The notes under the pieces are model-generated. The model searched no databases and was not told the DNA's origin. It saw nothing but the letters and a program-made list of their open reading frames with translations. Shown piece by piece: positions 1 to 7,264 of a stretch of DNA of 64,000 bases (positions are counted from its first letter, which is position 1; every line of letters begins with the position of its first letter). Origin of the DNA: Bacteroidota bacterium (GTDB lineage Bacteria > Bacteroidota > Bacteroidia > Chitinophagales > Chitinophagaceae); assembly GCA_018268135.1 (NCBI GenBank), contig JAFDXD010000120.1:1-64000 (forward strand). Direction: 5' to 3'. Position numbers and translations under genes: made by a program.

Positions 1-122
1 CTGATAGCCTGATAGGCATGGTCATCTGAAATGATGATAACAATATTGGGGCGTTGTTGAGCAACTACGCTCAAATTCAATAGTAGAAAAATTGCCAGTG
101 ATACAACACGGAGTATTTTCAT
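1..122 (-). CDS. Sulfatase, N-terminal fragment (cut by window edge)
   Basis: The first 40 codons of a minus-strand gene are visible; the rest lies beyond position 1. Translation gives a hydrophobic signal peptide ending near VVAQ, followed by RPNIVIIISDDHA. This is the typical start of the sulfatase (alkaline phosphatase superfamily) domain, where the paired Asp residues bind the catalytic calcium. The formylglycine motif (C/S-x-P-x-R) would lie downstream and cannot be seen. The ATG is only 20 bp after the stop of the fucosidase gene, so it is probably the last visible member of the GH88/DUF2264/GH29 operon. A sulfatase there implies a sulfated substrate. The superfamily call is fairly safe; the substrate is unknown. 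Confidence 0.8.
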   Translation of the reverse strand, partial: MKILRVVSLAIFLLLNLSVVAQQRPNIVIIISDDHAYQAI

Positions 123-142
123 AAAAAAAATTTTAAAAAAAA

Positions 143-1663
143 TCAATCTGACTTTTCAAAATAAAACCCTACTTCGCTCAGTGTTGGGTTTAATCTTGAA
201 GATAAAATATTTAATTGCACTTTACGGGTATTAATTTCGGGGAAAGTCAATAAGCGTTTATACCCAACCGTTGTGCCGGAAGCAAATGGTTCCCAATTTT
301 TCCCATTCCAATAGCTAGCATTAAATTTTTCAATCCGTTGGCCTACCTTGATGTTTTCCTGCAAACAAAGTACATTAAACTTTTGATTAGTTGCAAATGA
401 AAAAGTAATGGTTGCCATGGTATCTTTAGAAGAACTGCTTGTCCAAAATGTATGATAGTTGCCATCAGTTAAAGCCTTTGGGTGCTTACCACTGCTCAGT
501 TGAATAGTTGCAGATTTTGCAATATTTTTATTAAAGGTATTGTATCGCATGGCAGCCCATTGCATTAAGTGTAATGAATCTTCTGTTTGTATCAGCCCAT
601 TTTTGTTTGGTGGTATATTTAACAACAAAACGCCATTTCTACCAACTGAACTAAAATAAACATCATTGAGTTGTTTTGCTGTTTTTACATTATTATTTTC
701 CTTATCATGATAAAACCATCCCGGGCGAATGGATACATCTGTTTCAGCAGGATACCATACCAATGCTTTGGCTTTTATAATTTGCTCTCTACTTCCCAGC
801 ACATCTCCCATCATATCGCCTGATGGTTTGTATATTACATTGCTTTGCGAACCTGCGGCAATATTTTCCTGCGACTGTGCATCTGCAGGCACTACGCTCC
901 ATTCAGTTTCTCTTCCCCTCCCTGTTTCAGTGCCCACCCATCTTACATCGGGGCCCATTACAGCTATTACCGCCTGAGGTTGCAATTGGCGTATAAGCTT
1001 GTACCACCTGCCAAAATCATATTCCTGCTTTTTACCATTAGGGCCTTCGCCATTGGCGCCATCAAACCACACTTCATCTATTTTTCCATATTGTGTAAGC
1101 AACTCTGTTAATTGGTTTATAAAATAATCATTATATGCCTCTGTACCATATAATTTAGAATTGCGATCCCAGGGTGATAGGTAAACACCTAAATGCATCC
1201 CAAATTTTTTACAGGAGGCTGCAAGCTCTTTCATCACATCCCCTTTTCCATTTTTCCATAAACTGTTTTTTACGGAGTGTTCTGTGTATTTACTTGGCCA
1301 CAAACAAAATCCATCGTGGTGCTTAGCAGTAAGAATAACCAGCTTAAACCCTGCATCTTTACAGGTTTTTACCCATTGGTCTGTATTAAGATTTGTTGGA
1401 TTGAATAGCTTTGGATCTTCTGTGCCATCGCCCCACTCTTTATTAGTAAATGTGTTTATTCCAAAATGTAGAAAGGCAGTAAGTTCCATTTGTTGCCAAT
1501 TTAATTGTCTTTGTGCCGGTACAAGATTGGCTGCCTTATTAATAATTTGATTTGCACTTTCATTTGGTGAGATGGTAGTATAATATTCAATCGGCTTTTG
1601 AGCAAATAAAATAAAGGGGCTGAAAAATAAAGAAAGTAAGGTTAACTGTTTTTTAAGCATCAT
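143..1663 (-). CDS. GH29 alpha-L-fucosidase with C-terminal F5/8C-like domain
   Basis: A 506-residue secreted exo-fucosidase. A signal peptide (about residues 1-21, ending LFAQ) precedes a GH29 barrel. Family landmarks are HFGINTFT (66-73), KHHDGFCLW (114-122) and EVWFDGANG, whose Asp (about residue 201) is the expected nucleophile. The acid/base residue varies in this family and I do not assign it. Residues from about 385 to the end look like a discoidin/F5-8C carbohydrate-binding module (TDGNYHTFWTS, then a beta-rich stretch). The open barrel-start motif with WGDGTEDP resembles the GH29-B group, which prefers alpha-1,3/1,4-linked branching fucose; that subfamily call is inference. It lies 105 bp downstream of the DUF2264 gene and 20 bp before a sulfatase start, consistent with one operon. 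Export is probably Sec-dependent to the periplasm, as no T9SS tail is present. Confidence 0.92.
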   Translation of the reverse strand: MMLKKQLTLLSLFFSPFILFAQKPIEYYTTISPNESANQIINKAANLVPAQRQLNWQQMELTAFLHFGINTFTNKEWGDGTEDPKLFNPTNLNTDQWVKTCKDAGFKLVILTAKHHDGFCLWPSKYTEHSVKNSLWKNGKGDVMKELAASCKKFGMHLGVYLSPWDRNSKLYGTEAYNDYFINQLTELLTQYGKIDEVWFDGANGEGPNGKKQEYDFGRWYKLIRQLQPQAVIAVMGPDVRWVGTETGRGRETEWSVVPADAQSQENIAAGSQSNVIYKPSGDMMGDVLGSREQIIKAKALVWYPAETDVSIRPGWFYHDKENNNVKTAKQLNDVYFSSVGRNGVLLLNIPPNKNGLIQTEDSLHLMQWAAMRYNTFNKNIAKSATIQLSSGKHPKALTDGNYHTFWTSSSSKDTMATITFSFATNQKFNVLCLQENIKVGQRIEKFNASYWNGKNWEPFASGTTVGYKRLLTFPEINTRKVQLNILSSRLNPTLSEVGFYFEKSD

Positions 1664-1768
1664 AGTAATTTCAAAATTAATAATTATAATATTAGAAAAT
1701 AGATACGCTAATTAATTTTATAGTAGAAAGTTAAAACATTATTTGGGATAAAATATTCTAAGTTTTAT

Positions 1769-3028
1769 TTAATATTCTACATGGTAATCTTTCTTAAAAG
1801 GCTCACTCTTCCAGGCTTTTTTAGCTGTCCATTCTGCTGCAGGGTCTGTCCAAAATTTATTATCTGCAGGCAACCCTAATGGCAAAAAACCAAGCGTAGC
1901 CATGTACAAACTTCCTGTAGAAGTATATACATCTGCAATCATGGGCTGATGCCCACAAAAACCCAAAACCAACCAACCGCTGCTATCGAAATTATTACAC
2001 TCATCATACATACGGTGCATTACTGCTGATAAAGCACATCGTACCTGCGCAGGAGATATTTGATCTGGCAATTTTTCCATTAATGCTGTTTGTGCCAAAG
2101 CCTGAAAAGCCCCGGTACGATAGGTAATTGAGCGCCCAAATGCAGGATAAGTACCATCAGGAGCAATTATTCTTTCAAGAAATTCGGAGAAGCGTATGAT
2201 TCTTTTTAAGGATACATCATACTCATCCTTACTAATTCTTTTTTTATCTAATAATATTTTATTAAAATCAATCAGCATTGGCTGAATAACATAGCTGTTA
2301 TAATAATCCATACTAAACGTAGGGCCATCGCTATACCAACCATCGCCCACATACCATTCGTTTATTTTCTTTTGAGCAAATTGTATCCTTGCAGGGTCGG
2401 GATGCTCGCCAATACTCCATAAAAATGCCTCGTTAATACCTGCAAATAACAACCAATTGTTATAAGCACCGGTTCGTGTACGCAATGAAATAAATTCTTT
2501 GGCTATTCTTTGTTTGGTAAGACTATCCAAAGGCTCCCAAAGAGCTTTTGGCGCTCGTAAAAAAGCCTGAGCCATATAGGCTGCATCTACAATGGGCTGG
2601 CTTTCGCTGGTAAAATTTAAATAGTCAGGATTATTGGGATCTACAGCATTTGCAATTCCTTTGAGCAAGGCAAGCCTCAATTCTTTTCGCTGTTTACCTT
2701 CCTTAGTATCATCATCAGGCAATGCAAGCCAGGGCGCTACACCTGCCATTGTGCGGCCTACCGCTTCTAAGTAAGTTACTTTTGCCGCATTCAGCCCATA
2801 GCCCGGAGCCTTCTCTACCGGCATATTTTTTTTGAGCGTACTATTAGCCAAATTAAAAATTACTGGCGAGGCCATTTTATATAAAAGATTGCACCAATAT
2901 TCTCTATCCTGTATTCCGGTGGTGATGGTAACCGTTTTTATGGATTTCTTATTAATTTTTTGAGCCATTAAGGTTGCAGGCATCATCAGTGCTGTAAGAA
3001 AAAACAAGGTTATACATTTTCTAAACAT
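1769..3028 (-). CDS. DUF2264 family secreted protein
   Basis: A 419-residue protein with a signal peptide (about 1-22, ending LMAQ) and a full-length DUF2264 domain. Recognisable family stretches are REYWCNLLYKMASPV, GRTMAGVAPWLALP, NNWLLFAGINEAFLW and GDGWYSDGPTFSMDYYNSYVIQP. The helix-rich pattern with conserved aromatic and acidic residues suggests an (alpha/alpha)n toroid like those of uronic-acid-active hydrolases and lyases. It lies 38 bp after the GH88 gene and before a fucosidase, so a role on a uronate-containing glycan is reasonable. I cannot assign a reaction from the sequence. Confidence 0.85.
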   Translation of the reverse strand: MFRKCITLFFLTALMMPATLMAQKINKKSIKTVTITTGIQDREYWCNLLYKMASPVIFNLANSTLKKNMPVEKAPGYGLNAAKVTYLEAVGRTMAGVAPWLALPDDDTKEGKQRKELRLALLKGIANAVDPNNPDYLNFTSESQPIVDAAYMAQAFLRAPKALWEPLDSLTKQRIAKEFISLRTRTGAYNNWLLFAGINEAFLWSIGEHPDPARIQFAQKKINEWYVGDGWYSDGPTFSMDYYNSYVIQPMLIDFNKILLDKKRISKDEYDVSLKRIIRFSEFLERIIAPDGTYPAFGRSITYRTGAFQALAQTALMEKLPDQISPAQVRCALSAVMHRMYDECNNFDSSGWLVLGFCGHQPMIADVYTSTGSLYMATLGFLPLGLPADNKFWTDPAAEWTAKKAWKSEPFKKDYHVEY

Positions 3029-3066
3029 GGCTCTCTGTTTTTATAATTTCTCTAAACTCTTCATCA

Positions 3067-4260
3067 TTACAAATACCAATCCTTGTACCTTTTCAAAGCT
3101 TCTAAAAAATAATAATCGGCATAAATCAAAGGCACATCTATCTCCGAATTTTGAGGATAAGCTCCTGTACTATGTTTTAAAATAAAGCCTCCATTTTCGC
3201 CGGGTTTTGCCCTGTATGCATCTGAAGAGAGTGATTGTAAAATCAATTTAGCATCGTTCACAAATTTATTTTTATCAACTCCCTGTGTATATTGCCCTAA
3301 CTCCAGCAATGCAGAAGCCGTAATGGCTGCGGCAGATGCATCTCTTTTAGCCGTAGGTATTAAAGGTGCATTAAAATCCCAGTAAGGAATTTTATCTGCA
3401 GGCAGGTTGGGATGATTTAAAATAAATTTTGCAATATTTTGTGCCTGCACTAAATATTTTTTATTTTTTGTAAAGCGGTACATCATGGTATATCCATAAA
3501 GCCCCCAAGCCTGCCCTCTTGCCCAGGGCGAACAATCTGCAGCACCCTGCCAGGTGGCTTTGCGGCGAACTGCACCGGTTTGCAAATTATAATCCACTAC
3601 ATGATAAGAACTATAATTGGGCCTAAAATGATTTTTTAAAGTAGTATTGGCATGGTTGACGGCAATATCCAAATACTTTTTACTACCACCCTGTTGCGAT
3701 GTCCAGCATAGCATTTCAAGGTTCATCATATTATCAATAATTACCGGGCAAAAAAACCTTGCACTACTATCCCATGATTGAATGCACTTAATAGAAGGGC
3801 GGTAGCGTGTAGCCAAAGATTGTGAAGAATGGAAAATGATATTCTTATACTTTTCATCTTTTGTAAGCCGATAAGCATTGCCAAAGCTGCAATACATCAT
3901 AAAACCCAGATCGTGATTGCCGGTAAAGCTTTGGTTGGATTCAATAACCTGCAAAGCTCTTTCGGCTTCCTGCTTTATGGTACTGTTGCCGGTTTGCTCA
4001 TAAATATACCATAGTACACCTGGGTAAAAACCACTACACCACCAGGTAATATTGTTGGCAATTAATTTATTTTCTTTTTCATTATAGCTCTGCGGCATTT
4101 TATTGGGCGGGGCAAGAGTCATCATATAACGGTATTGTGTATCCGCAAATTCAAAATCTTCTTTAATAAGCCGCTGCATTAAATCTTTGGTTGCAGCAGA
4201 TTGAGCAAATAAATTACAACAGAAAAACAGTGAAGCAAGTAATAGGATATTTTTTTTCAT
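3067..4260 (-). CDS. GH88 unsaturated glucuronyl (uronyl) hydrolase
   Basis: A 397-residue protein with a signal peptide (1-20, ending LFAQ) and an (alpha/alpha)6 barrel of the GH88 family. These enzymes hydrate the 4,5 double bond of the unsaturated uronic acid left at the non-reducing end by polysaccharide lyases, which releases the sugar. Two Asp residues expected at the active site are visible: D117 in NHDLGFM and D176 in IIDNMMN, matching the pair described in Bacillus UGL. Other family landmarks are WWCSGFYPGVLWYIYE (73-88) and SPWARGQAWGLYGY. It is the first gene of the minus-strand operon with DUF2264, GH29 and sulfatase genes. No polysaccharide lyase is visible here, so the lyase must be elsewhere or downstream. 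GH105 is the related alternative but fits less well. Confidence 0.88.
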   Translation of the reverse strand: MKKNILLLASLFFCCNLFAQSAATKDLMQRLIKEDFEFADTQYRYMMTLAPPNKMPQSYNEKENKLIANNITWWCSGFYPGVLWYIYEQTGNSTIKQEAERALQVIESNQSFTGNHDLGFMMYCSFGNAYRLTKDEKYKNIIFHSSQSLATRYRPSIKCIQSWDSSARFFCPVIIDNMMNLEMLCWTSQQGGSKKYLDIAVNHANTTLKNHFRPNYSSYHVVDYNLQTGAVRRKATWQGAADCSPWARGQAWGLYGYTMMYRFTKNKKYLVQAQNIAKFILNHPNLPADKIPYWDFNAPLIPTAKRDASAAAITASALLELGQYTQGVDKNKFVNDAKLILQSLSSDAYRAKPGENGGFILKHSTGAYPQNSEIDVPLIYADYYFLEALKRYKDWYL

Positions 4261-4547
4261 TACAAATTTTACCTTAAATATTGAAACAGATACCGGTTAC
4301 GGAAGAAAACAACAACTCCAATAAGTGGCTACAAACCTGCTATATTATTAAAAATGAAAATACAAAGTCAATAACATTATTGCAGATGCAACATTTTTTC
4401 TATAAGATTTCAACAAAATTTACAGAAAAATATTTAGCCGCTTTACATGCCTAAAGGTAACAAAATAAAAAGTATGTAGAATGAAGTCTTTCTCAAAAGC
4501 ATATAATAATACGTACAAATATTTGTTGTAAAAGTTATCCGGCTTTT

Positions 4548-5174
4548 TTATATTTTTAATTGATGCTCGGGGCAGTCAATGCGAAGGTCAATATCTCTTA
4601 ATGGCTGATTGAGTAAATTGCAAAAATGTGTTTGCCCATTGACAGATGGCCTGTAATAGGCACAGCTCTTACACATGCGCTGTACGGTAATAACACCTGC
4701 CTGATTGAGGTGGCTGATTACTCCCAATAAACTCAATAATAAATTTTCTTTATTATCCTGATTTAAATTGATAATGGGTTGGCGAATTTCTTTTGTAAAA
4801 AAACCGGCTTTTGCAGCTATGTCTTTTCCTTTTTTGGTGAGGTGAATCATGTAGCTTCTACTGTCATTAGCATCATATTCTTTTGTAATGAATCTCTTCT
4901 CTTCCAAAATTTTTACAGAATCGCTAATGGTGGCCTTAGTGAGATTAAATTCGTCTGCCAGATAGCTTACTTTTCTTTTTTCGGGGCTATGGTGCAATAA
5001 AAATATCAGCACCTGTATTTGTATGGGGCTTAATGTAAACTCTTTGCTCTCCTGCCAAAGTAATACTCTAAATGCTTGTGAAATACGCTCCAAAGATGCT
5101 ACTATCTTGCTATCAATACTATTGATTTGCTGCTCCGGCTCAAAGTCAGATATATTGATCAATTTAGATTTCAT
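4548..5174 (-). CDS. MarR-type winged-helix regulator with C-terminal Cys4 motif
   Basis: A 208-residue regulator. Residues about 25-155 form a MarR winged helix: LSPIQIQVLIFLL, then the recognition region SYLADEFNLTKATISDSVKILEE and a wing ending SRSYMIHLT. Unlike ordinary MarR proteins of about 150 residues it carries a C-terminal extension with C168-x2-C171, C185 and C201-x2-H, which looks like a zinc or redox centre. Its start overlaps the stop of the DUF2024 gene by 4 bp (ATGA), so the two are translationally coupled. A palindrome over the promoter of the adjacent thioredoxin-like gene (5882-5900) is a good candidate operator. Regulator fold: high confidence. Metal or thiol sensing: inference from the Cys pattern and neighbours. 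Confidence 0.88.
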   Translation of the reverse strand: MKSKLINISDFEPEQQINSIDSKIVASLERISQAFRVLLWQESKEFTLSPIQIQVLIFLLHHSPEKRKVSYLADEFNLTKATISDSVKILEEKRFITKEYDANDSRSYMIHLTKKGKDIAAKAGFFTKEIRQPIINLNQDNKENLLLSLLGVISHLNQAGVITVQRMCKSCAYYRPSVNGQTHFCNLLNQPLRDIDLRIDCPEHQLKI

Positions 5175-5437
5175 TCCTTACAGTTTTCCATTTCAAATAT
5201 AAAATATCCCTTGTAAATGATGGTATTTTCCCATTCGGGCTTTACAGTTTCTACATGGCAAAAGCTACACTCCTTTGAGGATAAGGCTTGCCCGGTTTCA
5301 TTTTTTGAGTCAAGATATTCTTTACCAAAAGAATAAATCACCTGCTCGTCTTTAATATGGGCTGGCACAATTATATCAAAATGCATTACATCTCCATTTT
5401 TACGGGTTACATAAGTATCCCACACTGCTACTTTCAT
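5171..5437 (-). CDS. DUF2024 family protein
   Basis: A small protein (88 residues from the chosen start) that matches DUF2024 end to end: MKVAVWDTYVTRKNGDVMHFD at the N-terminus, the ECSFCH motif in the middle, and GYFIFEMENC near the C-terminus. I prefer the ATG at 5437 over the one at 5458, because family members begin at the MKVAVWDTY stretch; no Shine-Dalgarno sequence helps decide. The CxxCH motif and the near-terminal Cys could bind a metal or form a disulfide, but the family has no known function. Its stop overlaps the marR start (ATGA), so the regulator and this protein are made together. Confidence 0.85.
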   Translation of the reverse strand: MKVAVWDTYVTRKNGDVMHFDIIVPAHIKDEQVIYSFGKEYLDSKNETGQALSSKECSFCHVETVKPEWENTIIYKGYFIFEMENCKE

Positions 5438-5554
5438 TTTACTAATTTTTAATTTCAATTAATTAATAAATCTTCAGGATTGGTTATTTTTATTTCAAAC
5501 CTTTAATCCTATTTGTTTTTTCTGTATTTACTTTTTGTCTTGATATAAAAAGAA

Positions 5555-5604
5555 ACAAAAAATCCCCACTTAGATGTTCATACAATCTGAGTGGGGATTT
5601 TTTG
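5555..5604 (-). terminator. Rho-independent terminator after the thioredoxin-like gene
   Basis: An inverted repeat (AATCCCCACTTAGAT on one side, ATCTGAGTGGGGATT on the other) is flanked by A-runs and T-runs. It begins directly at the stop codon of the thioredoxin-like gene and has a T-tract for minus-strand transcription; it could work both ways. It separates that gene from the DUF2024-marR pair, which therefore needs its own promoter in 5459-5554. Confidence 0.9.
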
Positions 5605-5838
5605 TTAGCCCTTTACATCTGCCATTGATGCTCCAAAATTAATATGAAGCACATTACCATTTGGTGTAACCAACGCCGGCACTGATTTTACTCCTGCTTT
5701 CTCAGCTTCTGCAATTCTTGATTTGTCTGTACCAAAGTGTACCACTTCTACATTGTTTTCGCCAAGCAGGCTAATAATATCATGCTCTGCACTCATGCAC
5801 ACAGGGCAACCGGCATGATAAAAAACTGACTTGCTCAT
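5605..5838 (-). CDS. Small thioredoxin-like protein (CPVC active site)
   Basis: A 77-residue protein with the redox motif C11-P-V-C14 right after the first beta strand (SVFYHAGCPVC), and a later cis-Pro-like segment VKSVPALVTPNG (about 50-61). This is a minimal thioredoxin/glutaredoxin fold without a signal peptide, so it should act in the cytoplasm as a disulfide exchanger or thiol-based sensor partner. It is shorter than thioredoxin (about 105 residues) and close to glutaredoxin size. It is monocistronic, with a strong terminator at its stop and a palindromic operator over its promoter. The MarR gene about 430 bp downstream is the likely controller. Confidence 0.85.
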   Translation of the reverse strand: MSKSVFYHAGCPVCMSAEHDIISLLGENNVEVVHFGTDKSRIAEAEKAGVKSVPALVTPNGNVLHINFGASMADVKG

Positions 5839-5875
5839 GTTAGAATTATTTATTTATCCGGCAATATCGCCGAAA

Positions 5876-5900
5876 CAAATATAGTAAGGATTCCTAACTA
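5876..5900 (-). promoter_or_regulatory. Promoter -7 box and overlapping MarR-type palindrome
   Basis: On the minus strand TATATTTG (5883-5876) matches the Bacteroidota -7 consensus TAnnTTTG, 37 bp upstream of the thioredoxin-like start codon. Directly overlapping and upstream is TAGTAAGGATTCCTAACTA (5882-5900), a near-perfect 19-bp palindrome in which 16 of 19 positions match its reverse complement. Its position between the -7 and -33 elements is where a repressor would block polymerase. Binding by the neighbouring MarR protein is inferred. Confidence 0.7.
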
Positions 5901-6023
5901 ATTAAAATATTTTTTTGAATTGCATAAAATATTTTAAAAAAAATAAAATGAAGCATGCCAATTGGCAGTAAAATGCATTTGCATTACAGAAGCATGCAAA
6001 ATAATACAAATAACATCAGCAGA

Positions 6024-7256
6024 TTATTTTAGCAACTTTAGTCGAAACACTTTAGTCTCGTGGCATTTAACCATCCCGTTCCATTTGTTACTCTTACTAA
6101 TGGTCTTATGCTCCCACACATCGTACCACTCGTATTTTCCGGTGAGCCCAATTGCTGAAAGGTTAAGTACATAAGCTGCATCTGTGTTGCCACGGTTTAA
6201 GATAGCTACTGCAACATCTCCATTGGCAAGCGGCTTGGTAAAAATATTCCAAGATGCTGTTTTTATTTTCCGCTCTGCCTGCTTACCTAGTGCATCCTGG
6301 TTGATAGCAATCATATCTTTATTGAGCAAAATATTTTTGGTAGCATTGTTCATATTGCGCAAGTCGTTGGTAGCATACAAGGGCGCATTCATCATTGCCC
6401 ATAAGCTAAATTGGCTTTGGTATTCTATGTCGTTACAGCCAACTCCGCCTCCATCGCCGGAAGGGCCTTTTTTTCCATACAGTCCGGTTATGAGCATATC
6501 CGGATCGTTCCAATGGCCTGGCCCGGCATAATTATTTAGCTCTGCATTCACATCTAAAATATCCATAACGCCTACACCCCATTTCTCTGTTGGCTTTTTT
6601 TCCCATTTGTCTCTTACATCATCCGTAGTACGCCACAATTGCCCGCCTATCTGCGATGCCCAGCGCCAGGGCTGCCTTCCTCCCCACTCACACACTCCAA
6701 ATAATATTTCTCTACCACTTTTTCTTAATGCATCAGCCATTGCCTTGTAACGAACTTGCGCAGTAATGGCATCTGAAGGTGCGTTGCAATAATCATATTT
6801 TAAGTAATCAACATCCCATTGTGCAAATGTTTTTGCATCCTGCTCTTCAAAACCAAGGCTTGCGGTATAACCGGCACAGGTAAGTTGAGCAGCATCACTG
6901 TAAATACCAAGTTTCAAACCTTTGCTATGCACATATCCTGCTAATGCCTTTATGCCCGATGGAAACTTTACAGGATCAGCAATCATATTATTTTTTTTAT
7001 CTCTTCCGCCCTGCCAGCCATCATCAATAAAAATATATTCATATCCTGCATCCTTCATTCCACTGCTTACCAATGCATCTGCCATTTCCATTAAATCTTT
7101 CTCATTTATATTGTCTCCAAAAAAATTCCAGCTCATCCAGCCCATCGGTGGTGTGGGTGAAAGTAATTGGCCTGTAGAAGAATAAACCTGGGCTGATACA
7201 TTTTGCATACTTGCAAAAAAGAACAAGCCAATAATAACTTTAGTAATATGTTTCAT
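6024..7256 (-). CDS. GH27 alpha-galactosidase / alpha-N-acetylgalactosaminidase
   Basis: A 410-residue secreted enzyme with a signal peptide (1-22, ending VSAQ). GH27 landmarks are TPPMGWMSWN (35-44), FIDDGWQ (76-82), KLGIYSDAA, YLKYDYCN with nucleophile D155, and WRTTDDVRDKW with acid/base D213 by alignment to human GLA. WNDPDML and the Greek-key C-terminal domain follow. It removes terminal alpha-linked Gal or GalNAc; the sequence does not tell which. It is the last gene of the five-gene operon, 8 bp after the hexosaminidase stop. In that setting alpha-Gal or alpha-GalNAc caps on glycoprotein or glycolipid chains are the likely target. Confidence 0.93.
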   Translation of the reverse strand: MKHITKVIIGLFFFASMQNVSAQVYSSTGQLLSPTPPMGWMSWNFFGDNINEKDLMEMADALVSSGMKDAGYEYIFIDDGWQGGRDKKNNMIADPVKFPSGIKALAGYVHSKGLKLGIYSDAAQLTCAGYTASLGFEEQDAKTFAQWDVDYLKYDYCNAPSDAITAQVRYKAMADALRKSGREILFGVCEWGGRQPWRWASQIGGQLWRTTDDVRDKWEKKPTEKWGVGVMDILDVNAELNNYAGPGHWNDPDMLITGLYGKKGPSGDGGGVGCNDIEYQSQFSLWAMMNAPLYATNDLRNMNNATKNILLNKDMIAINQDALGKQAERKIKTASWNIFTKPLANGDVAVAILNRGNTDAAYVLNLSAIGLTGKYEWYDVWEHKTISKSNKWNGMVKCHETKVFRLKLLK

Positions 7257-7264
7257 AAGTATAA

